IMG/VR virus record: IMGVR_UViG_3300023184_000003
Span: 1 to 41,807 of that record
Strand: one strand, 5' to 3'
Source: a virus
DNA length: 41,807 nt
Position numbers and translations under genes: made by a program. This document shows positions 15,247-23,497 of the stretch, piece after piece (position 1 is the stretch's first letter; the number at the start of each line of letters is the position of its first letter). A model generated the notes under the pieces. That model made no database searches. It saw only the letters and a program-made list of their open reading frames with translations, and was not told where the DNA came from.

Positions 15247-15665
15247 TATGCTCTCCTCATATACTTGGCAATAATTCTTTGAATAGTATTTGTCCGCTTA
15301 AATTGTTCTAAGGCAGGTTCCATATAAGGGAAATGTTGTCCGTTAGTCCAAGTAGGTGCGCCGCCAAACTCAACCGCTCGCGCATACACCATATATGCAC
15401 CTGCTTGTGCGGTATAAACACCAAATCCAAGCCGACTGCTTGACCCTTTAATGCTTCGGCGCAAGTCACCTGTGTAGTTCATTGGCGGTTTACCTGACAC
15501 GGCAGGATAACCAACAGATTTGCGGTCACCCTCAATTTGTCGCATAGCGGTACCTGCAAGTTGTTGTCCAATTTCTGCGGCGGCTGAACCAAGCAAAACA
15601 TCTACTTGCATTTCATACGCTTTAATAGCGGCAACAACTTGTGGCAGGTTATCCGATACGCTCAT
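15246..15665 (-). CDS. HK97 gp10-like tail completion protein
   Basis: 139 residues with the family pattern: N-terminal helix (AAIKAYEMQVDVLLGSAAAE), then a beta region with NYTGDLRRSI, a VYARAVEFGG motif and PYMEPALEQF near the end. Related proteins close the head-tail joint. Here the gene sits between the frameshifted chaperones and the tape measure, an unusual place since it is normally beside the connector genes. Its start overlaps the end of the frameshifted product by 17 nt. Confidence 0.7.
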   Translation of the reverse strand: MSVSDNLPQVVAAIKAYEMQVDVLLGSAAAEIGQQLAGTAMRQIEGDRKSVGYPAVSGKPPMNYTGDLRRSIKGSSSRLGFGVYTAQAGAYMVYARAVEFGGAPTWTNGQHFPYMEPALEQFKRTNTIQRIIAKYMRRA

Positions 15666-16184
15666 TCTCCACCTCTACTACAATATTGTGAATTGCTATA
15701 ACCCAAGAAACTACACGGACAGGTTGATTATCCACTTCTTCTGGTGTCCAACCAAACTCTTTTGCGCAAATATAGTATTCCCAGAATTCATCTGGATATT
15801 CCATATCCTCATGCCGCGAACTTCCCCGCAGAACATCTTTTAAGCGTTGGAGTTTGCGGTACTCGCTTTTGGGTCGTCTGGATTTCCTTCTGTAACATTA
15901 GGAAATAAATAGTCTTGTGCTTTTATTGCTTCATCAGATAACGCTTGATAATCCAATGGAGTTAATTCTTCCAATGAGGTAATTCTAATTGCTGGCGGGA
16001 TTGAATCAAATGACCATTCAACTACCATTACGGCAATTAAACCATTTTGTAATGCAACCGCTTGCATCATTCCTTCTTGTTCGTTTGCAATAGATAAAAC
16101 TTTATTGCGGTCTTTCATAAGCAAGGTAGCAGGGTCGCGCATTTTTGCGGTAGCCCCACTTGGGAGTGTAATTACTTTTGACAT
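15649..16184 (-). CDS. Tail assembly chaperone GT, -1 frameshift product
   Basis: The tail chaperone frame (to 15840) continues after a -1 shift into a second frame ending at TAA 15651-15649. Slippage at the CCCAAAA heptamer gives about 178 residues. The extension starts SEYRKLQRLKDVLRG, then has EYPDEFWEYYICAKEFGWTP and a VVSWVIAI segment, a classic gpT-type helix pattern with the conserved FWEYY...FGWTPEEV. The short and extended forms bind tape measure and tube proteins during tail assembly. The extension has no start codon of its own in a suitable place, as expected. Confidence 0.85.
15840..16184 (-). CDS. Tail assembly chaperone G (unshifted form)
   Basis: ATG 16184 (MSKVITLPSG) is preferred over the ATG at 16196 because GGAAGG sits right before it. 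114 residues, mostly helical after a short N-terminal strand region (ATAKMRDPATLLMKDR), ending in a Ser/Asn-rich tail (DDPKASTANSNA). It is the gpG analogue, made in excess over the shifted form. It follows the tail tube gene after a long hairpin. Confidence 0.85.
   Translation of the reverse strand: MSKVITLPSGATAKMRDPATLLMKDRNKVLSIANEQEGMMQAVALQNGLIAVMVVEWSFDSIPPAIRITSLEELTPLDYQALSDEAIKAQDYLFPNVTEGNPDDPKASTANSNA
15867..15873 (-). other. Programmed -1 ribosomal frameshift site CCCAAAA
   Basis: On the minus strand the heptamer C-CCA-AAA lies in the X-XXY-YYZ register (zero-frame codons CCA AAA) nine codons before the stop of the short chaperone. A -1 slip joins the conserved gpT-like frame. 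I did not find a clear downstream pseudoknot. Confidence 0.85.
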
Positions 16185-16222
16185 GATTCCTTCCATCTGC
16201 CTTCGTTGGTTGTTAGGTTGAA

Positions 16223-16251
16223 CTGGGGTAGGGGAAGGCGGCCTACCCCAG
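16223..16251 (-). terminator. Strong intercistronic hairpin after the tail tube gene
   Basis: CTGGGGTAGG (16223-16232) pairs perfectly with CCTACCCCAG (16242-16251), 9-nt loop, no T-run on the minus strand. It lies between the tail tube and chaperone genes, where it may act as a partial terminator or protect the upstream mRNA and so raise tube protein levels over later tail genes. Confidence 0.55.
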
Positions 16252-16267
16252 CCAACATTGTCTCAGG

Positions 16268-17257
16268 TTACTGGTAAGTACCTGAAGGCTTAGCGTTTTG
16301 GAGTGTCCACTTAATGTTGCTATATCCACCAGATGAACCTGCATCTGTTGTGTTAGCAATAGCGCGAACATCTACATCTACCTCAACAAAGTCCTTAGAA
16401 CGGTCAATAACCGCGGCTGTGTAAGCACCCTTTGTAACTGTAAATGAAATCTGTGTTGCTGATGCACCAGCACCTTGTGACCAATTCATTGTGATTGCTG
16501 GTTGTGTGTTTGTAAGGTAACGAGTAAGTTCTGTGTCTGCTTCCATAACAAACTTGATTTTGCCCTTAGTTTCCAAAGCACCCAAGAACACTTGGTATGG
16601 GTCTTTTGTATTAGCCAAACCAAAGATAGGCGTAACTGGACGAGACATTGTAATTTCGCCATCAACAACATTGGATACGGTAGAGCCACCAATTGAAACT
16701 GTTGCCAGCCAAACTGGTGTAGGTAATACTGTTGAGAATGTAGGTGTTGGTGTGGATGCCGCGGCAGATAGCCAACCAGTACCCTTTGCATCATAATCAA
16801 GTAATCCGTCTGCTGTAAACTTCATTGTAAAGTCGCTGAATTGGATTCCCGGATATGCGCGAACATTTGCTGCATAAAAATCTGTAAGGGTAAATGCTGT
16901 TGGTTGTGCATCTGCGCCCGTTGCTGTTGCATTTTTTAGGCTAATAACATGTGTGTATGGTGCGGAAGCGCCTGATGTTGCTACGCTACCAAGTACGCCA
17001 CCAAGAACATATCCAATTGTGTCAGGATAAACTGGTCCACCAAAATCATAAGTTGAGTTGCTGCGACCTTGAACATAGGCATAGTCCTTAACTAAAGAAC
17101 CTTGCGCCATATCATCTGCAAGCAATTCACCAATCATATCGGCTGGCTTTAATGATGAAGATTTTACTGGGATGTAATCTGTTGGTGCTACAGGTGTTCC
17201 CTTGGTTGTTTCCTTGGCAATACCTAAGTAACTCCGTGCGGTATTTTGTACTGTCAT
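16268..17257 (-). CDS. Major tail tube protein
   Basis: 329 residues. N-terminus MTVQNTARSYLGIAKETTKG with a strand rich in TPVAPTDYIPVKSSSLKP, then a beta-rich core (TYDFGGPVYPDTIGYVLGG) typical of siphovirus tube proteins, and a second beta domain containing VVDGEITMSRPVTPIFG. The gene is the first large one after the tail terminator and directly before the chaperones, the fixed tube position. It is probably among the most abundant structural proteins. The hairpin downstream fits that. Confidence 0.8.
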   Translation of the reverse strand: MTVQNTARSYLGIAKETTKGTPVAPTDYIPVKSSSLKPADMIGELLADDMAQGSLVKDYAYVQGRSNSTYDFGGPVYPDTIGYVLGGVLGSVATSGASAPYTHVISLKNATATGADAQPTAFTLTDFYAANVRAYPGIQFSDFTMKFTADGLLDYDAKGTGWLSAAASTPTPTFSTVLPTPVWLATVSIGGSTVSNVVDGEITMSRPVTPIFGLANTKDPYQVFLGALETKGKIKFVMEADTELTRYLTNTQPAITMNWSQGAGASATQISFTVTKGAYTAAVIDRSKDFVEVDVDVRAIANTTDAGSSGGYSNIKWTLQNAKPSGTYQ

Positions 17258-17424
17258 TCTTCTGTCTCCTTAGTTACGGCGGTGTCTGCCTTTACTGTCT
17301 TTACTTGAATCACATCAGGCGCATCAAAATCGCTTGGTGCCTCAAAACTGTCTCCTGATTTAACTGTTACTCCAATGTTAGGGAAAACGCGTTCACCCTC
17401 ACCTCGATAAGTAAATGTTGCCAT
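17254..17424 (-). CDS. Hypothetical tail-region protein (56 aa)
   Basis: ATG at 17424, with GGAG upstream, TGA overlapping the tube ATG. The product starts MATFTYRGEGERVFPNIG, has beta character through about residue 30 and ends in a charged Lys/Glu/Thr tail. Short proteins like this between terminator and tube genes recur in actinophages, without known function. Confidence 0.6.
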   Translation of the reverse strand: MATFTYRGEGERVFPNIGVTVKSGDSFEAPSDFDAPDVIQVKTVKADTAVTKETEE

Positions 17425-17434
17425 GCTTTTCTCC

Positions 17435-17947
17435 TTATGCCTGAATCATTTGAGTCACGATAAATCTCATGGATGCCCATGTTTCTGTTGCTGTTCCCTT
17501 TTGCGAAATAGGCTCGCCGTAAGCAACATCAATAAGCGGTTCTGCGCCTTGCCATACAAAGACACCATCAGGGTCTCCAAAGGTATGACTTGAACGCAAC
17601 CGTTGTTTTAAGGCGTCAATAACATAGTCAAAATCATCCATTGCTTCTTCGGCACTACGCGACAATGAGTGCTGGAACAACTGAATAACTACGGTGTAAT
17701 CAACGCGCTTCCATCCTGCATGGATTCCGTTGTCTGCACCATTAAAGCCACCAAGAGCAATACGAGTTTCGGTCTCTGATTCAATAAATATGACAGCGGC
17801 TACGCGACTTTGTTGGCTAGGCAGAGCATTAACTTGAAAGTCAATACGCTTAGGCAAAGAGGTAAAAACTTGGTTAATACCATCAACCTGCGGTGGCAAA
17901 ATATAGTTGTATAAGGTTTCCCTTACTTGGGCGCGTCCTACTGTCAT
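17435..17947 (-). CDS. Tail terminator-like protein
   Basis: 170 residues. Helix VRETLYNYILPP at the start, strand VAAVIFIESETETRIALGG, a VDYTVVIQLFQHS strand and a long helix EEAMDDFDYVIDALKQRLRSS match the alpha/beta layout of siphovirus tail terminators. It sits between the connector and the tube gene, the normal place. It would cap the tube and join it to the head. The match is by layout, so a minor tail role is possible. Confidence 0.65.
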   Translation of the reverse strand: MTVGRAQVRETLYNYILPPQVDGINQVFTSLPKRIDFQVNALPSQQSRVAAVIFIESETETRIALGGFNGADNGIHAGWKRVDYTVVIQLFQHSLSRSAEEAMDDFDYVIDALKQRLRSSHTFGDPDGVFVWQGAEPLIDVAYGEPISQKGTATETWASMRFIVTQMIQA

Positions 17948-18840
17948 TAGCGAATTCTCGCGTAAGTGTTTAGGATATCTGCGGCAATTTTCATTTCATC
18001 ACTAAAGCGGTCTGACCCCGGTGTAGACATTGTTGGCTGAGTTGTAACCATCATTGTCATAGAACTATCACCACGAACCTTTAACATTGCTGTTGTAACC
18101 AAAATTGCGGCTTGCTTAATGGCAGGTGGTAATGCGCTAAATGATGAACCAATTGCGTGTGCATTAACCAAAGCGCGAGTAAGCGGAACTGTGGTAGAAC
18201 CAAAAGTATAAGTGCTTGCTACTGTCACAAGTTCTGTATTCATGCCATCATAAATTGAAAGTATCTGCCCAGCAATAATACCTGTTCCGTTTTCTACTGT
18301 AACTGAAGTTGCACCAACGGCTGATGCAACCGTAAGCGTAGTATTTGTGTACCCCGCAACATAAGTGTAATTTAAGAATACTTGATTGCTTGGTCCACCA
18401 TTGTATGAACCAAAAGATAGTGGTCCTTGTGAAGTCCAATTACCTAAGTTAGCGTTAGGGATAATGATTTCTTGGTCCTCAATCCAAGCGATAGAACAAT
18501 CGCCTAAAGATGCCATGTTTGTTGGGTAACCATAATTGAATTCTGTAAGTGCCACGATAGGACTAAAGCGTGGGTGAAATCTAATAGAACCATCTGTGCT
18601 TATACGGGAGCGTTGTTGTTCCGTCTCCACCGTTGCGCCTAGTACTTGGTTGCAGTATGTGTCCATCCAAGATGATGCGCGAGCAATAACATTGCGCAAC
18701 TCATTGTCTTGAACCTCAGGGTCTTGCGAATCAAAAACTAGATTGTCTAGGTCAATCGCCGTAGGTGCGGCTTTGTATTCTTCAAGTGTAAGGTAAGGAA
18801 TTGTCAATAGTTGCGTAGTCTGCCCATATCCGTTAGCCAT
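17947..18840 (-). CDS. Head-tail connector with inserted beta domain
   Basis: 297 residues. The ends form a helical connector (gp6-like): EEYKAAP, ELRNVIARASSWMDTYCNQVLG near the start and PPAIKQAAILVTTAMLKVRGD with SDEMKIAADILNTYARIR at the end. Between them, about residues 150-235, lies a Thr/Val-rich beta segment (TTLTVASAVGATSVTVENG) that looks like an inserted surface domain. The adaptor links the portal ring to the tail. A single base is shared with the tail terminator gene. Confidence 0.7.
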   Translation of the reverse strand: MANGYGQTTQLLTIPYLTLEEYKAAPTAIDLDNLVFDSQDPEVQDNELRNVIARASSWMDTYCNQVLGATVETEQQRSRISTDGSIRFHPRFSPIVALTEFNYGYPTNMASLGDCSIAWIEDQEIIIPNANLGNWTSQGPLSFGSYNGGPSNQVFLNYTYVAGYTNTTLTVASAVGATSVTVENGTGIIAGQILSIYDGMNTELVTVASTYTFGSTTVPLTRALVNAHAIGSSFSALPPAIKQAAILVTTAMLKVRGDSSMTMMVTTQPTMSTPGSDRFSDEMKIAADILNTYARIR

Positions 18841-19087
18841 TTATCTCTCCACACTTAGAACATTTTTTGAAAAAGGAACCAAACCCACACGCTTTGCATG
18901 GATAACCTTTAGCGGTTGTAACACCGCTTGCACTTGCCTCACTTAAACCTTCTGCCTTTAATTTCTTTATAAGTTTTGGGTCAGTAACATTAAACATGCC
19001 ATCTCTGCCAGCCCGTAAAACTCGCTGACCTGTTTTTGTACTTACGCCTAATTCCTTCATTCCTTTGGGACCAATAATCTTTGACAC
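18833..19087 (-). CDS. Zinc-ribbon protein of the head-tail region (84 aa)
   Basis: N-terminal basic helices (GVSTKTGQRVLRAGRDG, KLIKKLKAEGLSE) are followed by CKACGFGSFFKKCSKCG at the C-terminus, a clear four-cysteine zinc ribbon. It overlaps the connector start by 8 nt and lies just left of tRNA-Gln. Possibly a structural or DNA-binding minor protein; function unknown. Confidence 0.65.
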   Translation of the reverse strand: MSKIIGPKGMKELGVSTKTGQRVLRAGRDGMFNVTDPKLIKKLKAEGLSEASASGVTTAKGYPCKACGFGSFFKKCSKCGEING

Positions 19088-19090
19088 GCG

Positions 19091-19161
19091 CTTCCCCCCA
19101 TAGATTCGAACTATGATTCACAACTTCAAAGGCTGTTGTCCTGCCGTTGGACGAAAGGGAA
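19091..19161 (-). tRNA. tRNA-Gln (anticodon UUG)
   Basis: A 71-nt cloverleaf folds on the minus strand. Acceptor TTCCCTT/GGGGGAA (with two G-T pairs), D-stem GTCC/GGAC, anticodon stem ACAGC/GTTGT with loop CTTTGAA (anticodon TTG), 4-nt variable loop, and T-arm CATAG-TTCGAAT-CTATG. The discriminator is G and CCA is not encoded. U1-A72 fits glutamine identity. It reads CAA (and CAG by wobble). The giant collagen-like fibre and the S74 fibre use many glutamine codons, which may explain why it is kept. Confidence 0.9.
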
Positions 19162-19210
19162 TCATTTTTGTGGTGAGCCTTTTTAATTCATGCTCAGGAA
19201 CTATTGAGTT

Positions 19211-19297
19211 TTATTCTTGCGTAGTCATTTCAGCGGTTGTTACATCATCTCTGCCATGAGTGATGGCAGGTTGATGGCAACCACATTCAAGACACAT
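19211..19297 (-). CDS. Small cysteine-rich protein (28 aa)
   Basis: ATG at 19297 overlaps the capsid stop (TAATG). The product MCLECGCHQPAITHGRDD continues into a short acidic helix. CxxCxC followed by HG is a pattern seen in very small proteins directly after capsid genes in related actinophages. A metal-binding role is likely, function unknown. Confidence 0.55.
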   Translation of the reverse strand: MCLECGCHQPAITHGRDDVTTAEMTTQE

Positions 19298-20967
19298 TAT
19301 GCAGAGACAATTCCTGATACAACGCCGTTCCATGCTGGCGCGTAGCACATAAATGTACCGCGGAAGTATGTTGAGAAGTCGTATGAGAATTGGTTTACAG
19401 GCCATTGAATACCCATGTAATCCTGCACAAGAATGTTTGCCCATACATCTGATACCTCAGTATCGGGAATTGGCAATGTGTAGGAAAGTACAGGAGCAAC
19501 GCCTTGTGGCAACCATGGGTGAACTGTAAGGTTTACCATCTTGCCTGTGATTTCGTTGTTCAATGCACCGATAACAGCACCGCCGACATAATCGCCTGTC
19601 TCAGTCTGTGAAAGATTTAGACGATAGTTTGCAGTTGAACCATTTTTGATGGTGTCAGAAAGTTGCTTACGGTCTTGTCCGTTAAGTAGGATTTCATCTG
19701 GGTCAGCCTTTACAGCATCATAGAGTTGTCCAAATACTTGCTGGAATTCTGCACCTGGGTTAGCAGTTGAGAATGTAGAAGCAATGTTGTTAATTGCACC
19801 TGAAATGCTTGAGTTAAGAACTGTTGGAAGAATTCCGTCATAACCTGTTGCGTATGCAGATGTATCAGATGCCGCTGTTGAAGCAAGTGCGCCTGTTGTT
19901 GTGTATGGCGCTGTATTGCCAGTTGTTTGTGTAGATGCGGCACCTTGTACTACAAATTGTGTAGTTGTTGTGCGACCTTGGTAAGTACAGTTTGCTGTAC
20001 CAGTTGCTGTTCCAACATAAACGCGGTAACCAATAGCACCTGCTACTGCTGAAACATTGATTTGTAGAACATCGCCTGATGCGACAACAGTAGATTGAAC
20101 TGTTGAAACAACTGACTGTCCAAATGCACCAGCATCGGCAGTTACATATACATAGTATGTGTTAGCCGCTAGTGCTGTTTGTGAACCTGACGCAACTGGT
20201 GAAGTTAGAGTTACTGTTGCAGGTGCAGCAAGTGCGCCTGAGTAACCTGAACCTGTACCGCGAGCCATTAGCATCATGCGTTCTTCCATAAGCATTGTTG
20301 CGTATAGAGTTGAAGTTGATGATAGTTGGCGAAGGTCTTGGTAACCCATACCTGAGAAGTTAGCATCAAAAGATACTTGGTCAGATAGTGAGTATGAGTT
20401 GTACGGAAGAACTAAGTCATCCGCTGTGTAGGAAATCTGTGGTCCACGCTCGTAAAGAAGTGGAGTACCAGCACCCGGAGCAAAATCGTTCTGAGTGAAC
20501 TGTGTAATTCCCGGCCAGATGTTTCCTTGTCCGCCAGTACCTGTACCTGTGTAACCTGTAATGCGCTTGATGCGGTGTGAAGTACCGACACCCTTCTTAC
20601 GAACAATCTTGTTACGCAAAGGTGTTGGACGAGGTGTAAGCAACTTTGCAGGTGCTTCCAAGTCAAACGCCGCGAATGATGTTGAAAGAGGAGATGTAAG
20701 TGTAATTTCCTTAGCAATATCTGCTGAGATAGTGCGCTGTGTTGCTAGTGCTGAGTTAAGTGCTGAAACTGCATCAGGTGAAAGTGACTTGTTTGCAACA
20801 AGTGATTCCAATTGAGCAACAGGGTCAGCCTGTGGAGCCATACCCGGTGTATGTGAAGCGTTAGCGAAAGACTTATTTAGTTCTCCAAGGTATTGTTCTT
20901 GAAGTTCTGCTGCTTCGCGTGGTGCTACATCACCGAATAGGTCACTTGCTTTAGGCATTTGTGCCAT
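19297..20967 (-). CDS. Major capsid protein (HK97-like) with Ig-like insert
   Basis: 556 residues. N-terminal ~100 residues are helical and Ala/Glu-rich, a likely delta-domain that is removed on maturation. The HK97 core follows (LTPRPTPLRNKIVRKKG, then EERMMLMARG, and a C-terminal AGEFQQ-type stretch with IQWPVNQFSYDF). Between about residues 247 and 350 lies a Thr/Val-rich beta domain (YYVYVTADAG, GYRVYVGTA) resembling an Ig/FN3 surface insert. Downstream of the protease gene as expected; short TAATG coupling to the 28-residue gene. Confidence 0.88.
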   Translation of the reverse strand: MAQMPKASDLFGDVAPREAAELQEQYLGELNKSFANASHTPGMAPQADPVAQLESLVANKSLSPDAVSALNSALATQRTISADIAKEITLTSPLSTSFAAFDLEAPAKLLTPRPTPLRNKIVRKKGVGTSHRIKRITGYTGTGTGGQGNIWPGITQFTQNDFAPGAGTPLLYERGPQISYTADDLVLPYNSYSLSDQVSFDANFSGMGYQDLRQLSSTSTLYATMLMEERMMLMARGTGSGYSGALAAPATVTLTSPVASGSQTALAANTYYVYVTADAGAFGQSVVSTVQSTVVASGDVLQINVSAVAGAIGYRVYVGTATGTANCTYQGRTTTTQFVVQGAASTQTTGNTAPYTTTGALASTAASDTSAYATGYDGILPTVLNSSISGAINNIASTFSTANPGAEFQQVFGQLYDAVKADPDEILLNGQDRKQLSDTIKNGSTANYRLNLSQTETGDYVGGAVIGALNNEITGKMVNLTVHPWLPQGVAPVLSYTLPIPDTEVSDVWANILVQDYMGIQWPVNQFSYDFSTYFRGTFMCYAPAWNGVVSGIVSA

Positions 20968-20997
20968 AAGGTTAGTTCCTTTTCGTTAAGTGTGTTA

Positions 20998-22368
20998 TTA
21001 GTTCTCTGACTTAGGGTTGGCTTTAGCAATGAAATCATTGTATAGAGCGCGGTATCCCTTAGCGAGAACTGGGTCGGTTGTTGCGTCAGCCTTAGCCTTA
21101 TATGTTGCCGCTTTTACAAGCAGGTCATTTGTGGCTTCGTCTGACATTTTAGTTGCTGTGCGCTTAGGGCCACCGGCAACTGATTTAGATAATGCCGTTG
21201 CTAGGTCAGATTCAAGTTTTACTGACTTCTCTACTGCGGCCTCTTTATCCGCACGCAAAGCATCAATCTCCGACTTGACCGATTCCATAGCACTCTTAAC
21301 GGCTTTCTCAACTACATCTTCAAGAGATGTAACCTCTGTGGCTTCAACAGCCTCAGAAACTTCTTCAGCAACAGGCGCATCTTCAGCGGCAGGTGCTTCT
21401 TCAACAACAGGTGCTTCCTCTGCATCAGCAGATTTGGATGCTTCATCTGTTGCGGTTTCTTCATCTTGTTCAACATTTTTTGCGGCCATGCACTTATCGC
21501 ACTTGCCACAATCGCCATCTGCACAGTCCGGCATATCTGCCTTTGTTTCTGAGTCAGCGGCTAATTCAATTGTTTCTTCCATAACTTCTCCCTCTGCTTC
21601 TTCACCTTCGTACCAAGCAAGTAGATGATTTACTGCTTCCATTAAATGAGCAATACTCATGCGCTCATCTGAACCTTCTGTTGTCATTTCATTTGCTTCC
21701 ACAACAATAAGGTCTGCAAGTGCTTTACGCGCCTTGTCAAATAAATCCTTATCGAACTTTGCAGAATCAGGTGTCAGAGACTTAGCCAATTCTGTAATCT
21801 GCTTAATCGTTTCCATCTTTGAACCTTTCGCGCTCATTTTTGCTACCACGGACGGTAGGGGTGCTTTGTATTCATGTAGTTCTTCTACTTGAACCAAACT
21901 TGATTCGCCTTCAACTGCTTTAGCCAAAATCAATTTGGCTGACGGGTTGGCGGGTCTATCCACTAAACTGACTTCGATTATCTGCCCGTCTACAATGCGT
22001 CCGTTAGCGGCTTTTAAGTCGCGGACAACGCGTGGAGATTTAATGCCAATAGAAAATCCTTGGTATACACCAGTCTCTACTTTCTTGGCGGCAAGCGGGT
22101 CTACAACATGCACGCCAATATAATGACCATCACCTTTTGCTTCGTATTCTTTTGCAATACCTGCGGCTGATGGACCATGCATCTCTCGGATGTTTCCGCC
22201 TGACTTAAACCAGCGAGGCATCGCTTCATCTAACCACTTAGGGTCACAAATCTGTGAATCCAAATCTAGTGTGTCATCTGTTGCCTTGCCGTACACCATG
22301 AGTGTTCCGTCATCATTTTTGTCATACTTGACAATTTGCGCATATCCTGTTGCGTAATCCATAGCCAT
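20998..22368 (-). CDS. Prohead protease fused to scaffold
   Basis: 456 residues. The first ~150 are the HK97-type S78 protease: H64 in REMHGPSAAG and S134 in IEVSLVDRP are the catalytic residues. The rest is a Glu/Ala-rich, low-complexity, coiled-coil scaffold region. Unusually, residues 282-293 hold a tight cysteine group (C282, C287, C290, C293), a likely zinc site inside the scaffold. The protease cleaves the scaffold and the capsid N-arm during maturation. It lies right upstream of the capsid gene. Confidence 0.88.
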   Translation of the reverse strand: MAMDYATGYAQIVKYDKNDDGTLMVYGKATDDTLDLDSQICDPKWLDEAMPRWFKSGGNIREMHGPSAAGIAKEYEAKGDGHYIGVHVVDPLAAKKVETGVYQGFSIGIKSPRVVRDLKAANGRIVDGQIIEVSLVDRPANPSAKLILAKAVEGESSLVQVEELHEYKAPLPSVVAKMSAKGSKMETIKQITELAKSLTPDSAKFDKDLFDKARKALADLIVVEANEMTTEGSDERMSIAHLMEAVNHLLAWYEGEEAEGEVMEETIELAADSETKADMPDCADGDCGKCDKCMAAKNVEQDEETATDEASKSADAEEAPVVEEAPAAEDAPVAEEVSEAVEATEVTSLEDVVEKAVKSAMESVKSEIDALRADKEAAVEKSVKLESDLATALSKSVAGGPKRTATKMSDEATNDLLVKAATYKAKADATTDPVLAKGYRALYNDFIAKANPKSEN

Positions 22369-22378
22369 TGTTTTCTCC

Positions 22379-22660
22379 TTATGCCGAGTACTGAACGACT
22401 ATTGCGCCAGCGGTTGTTCCTGCGGATGAAACAGCGTAAATGATATCCCCGCCATTAACCCAGATTTGATAGTTAGCACCAGCGGCTAATGTGCGACCTT
22501 TAGTAGCGCCTGTTGCAGTAACATTTGATGCGCCAATAAAAATTGAAGCGGAATCATTATTATAAATTTGAATAGCGCGTCCTTGACCAATGTAATTAGG
22601 CACGGTCGCAATTACTGTTGCTGTTGTAGCAACTGTTGCATTGATTGTCTGGAAAGCCAT
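22379..22660 (-). CDS. Capsid decoration-like protein (93 aa)
   Basis: Beta-rich throughout (NATVATTATVIATVPN, RAIQIYNNDSASIFIG, NYQIWVNGGDIIYAV), small, and located between the MuF-like and protease genes. This matches many phage head decoration or vertex proteins, though no signature motif is seen. A TACAAT hexamer sits at 22684-22689 on the minus strand upstream, without a convincing -35. Confidence 0.5.
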   Translation of the reverse strand: MAFQTINATVATTATVIATVPNYIGQGRAIQIYNNDSASIFIGASNVTATGATKGRTLAAGANYQIWVNGGDIIYAVSSAGTTAGAIVVQYSA

Positions 22661-22693
22661 TTTATCTCCTTGTTAGGTTACTTATTGTATCTT

Positions 22694-23497
22694 TTAATCT
22701 TGAAAATCGGTTGAATCGTTACTTGCATTTGGGTCAAAGTATGGCGCTAATGCACACATACAATTCGGATGGGCTGGTGGCTCTGAGTCACCTGATGGAA
22801 AAGTATCGTCAATACTTATAGGGGAAGCATCTGCATTGTCTTGACATTCTTCGCAACCTTCTGCGACCAGCCATTCGACCATTTCGACCTGTGCATCTTC
22901 ATAAGCGTTACGAGAAGCGACAGACATTGCGCGACTTGTTTCCGTTTGAGCAATTATCAATGCTTGCTGTGGGTCGTCAATAATGACATCAATCATCTTG
23001 GCGGTTTCCTTAGGCGTAAAGCCTTGTTCTAAACCTTTTGCAAGCGCAGTACCTATGCGGTCTAATTTTGTATGAATTACATCATCAGCAATACTTATCT
23101 TACAAGAATCAAGTAACGCTTGTAATCCGCCTCGTGGTTTTACTAATGCCGCCGCGCTTGGTAACCCGGGTTTCCAATTAGACCAGTCCACCGCAACGGC
23201 AACGCTGGCATCCTTCTTTAAACCTTTCAGGCGGGTCTTAGCGACCTTGGTACCAAATGTGTAACCATCAGCATACAGACGAGCAAGTGCTACCTGCATT
23301 GGCTTTTTATTAGTTACAGCGTGTGCCAATACCCAGTCTCTAGCCGTTTGAGGCGAGACTGAGCCACCTGCGGGGTGGGTTTCAGCCCATGAACGGGCTA
23401 TCGCATCACCATCTATAGCAAGTTTGAACGCCTTACGGATTCGAGTTGCTTGTTGTGCGATAAGTCGAACTGTTGCCTTCTGCTCTGGGAAATTCAT
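22694..23497 (-). CDS. MuF-like head morphogenesis protein
   Basis: 267 residues. The C-terminal part has the MuF signature: EGCEECQDNADAS, then PPAHPNCMCALAP, with the helix IAQTETSRAMSVASRNAYED before it. The N-terminal helices resemble the portal-binding half. MuF proteins attach inside the portal vertex and are ejected with DNA in some phages. No toxin domain is fused. Directly downstream of portal, sharing one base with it. Confidence 0.85.
   Translation of the reverse strand: MNFPEQKATVRLIAQQATRIRKAFKLAIDGDAIARSWAETHPAGGSVSPQTARDWVLAHAVTNKKPMQVALARLYADGYTFGTKVAKTRLKGLKKDASVAVAVDWSNWKPGLPSAAALVKPRGGLQALLDSCKISIADDVIHTKLDRIGTALAKGLEQGFTPKETAKMIDVIIDDPQQALIIAQTETSRAMSVASRNAYEDAQVEMVEWLVAEGCEECQDNADASPISIDDTFPSGDSEPPAHPNCMCALAPYFDPNASNDSTDFQD

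Noticed and set aside
21017-21628. 203-codon plus-strand open frame
   Set aside because: It is antisense to the protease-scaffold gene, which has catalytic residues; the low-complexity composition creates the open frame.
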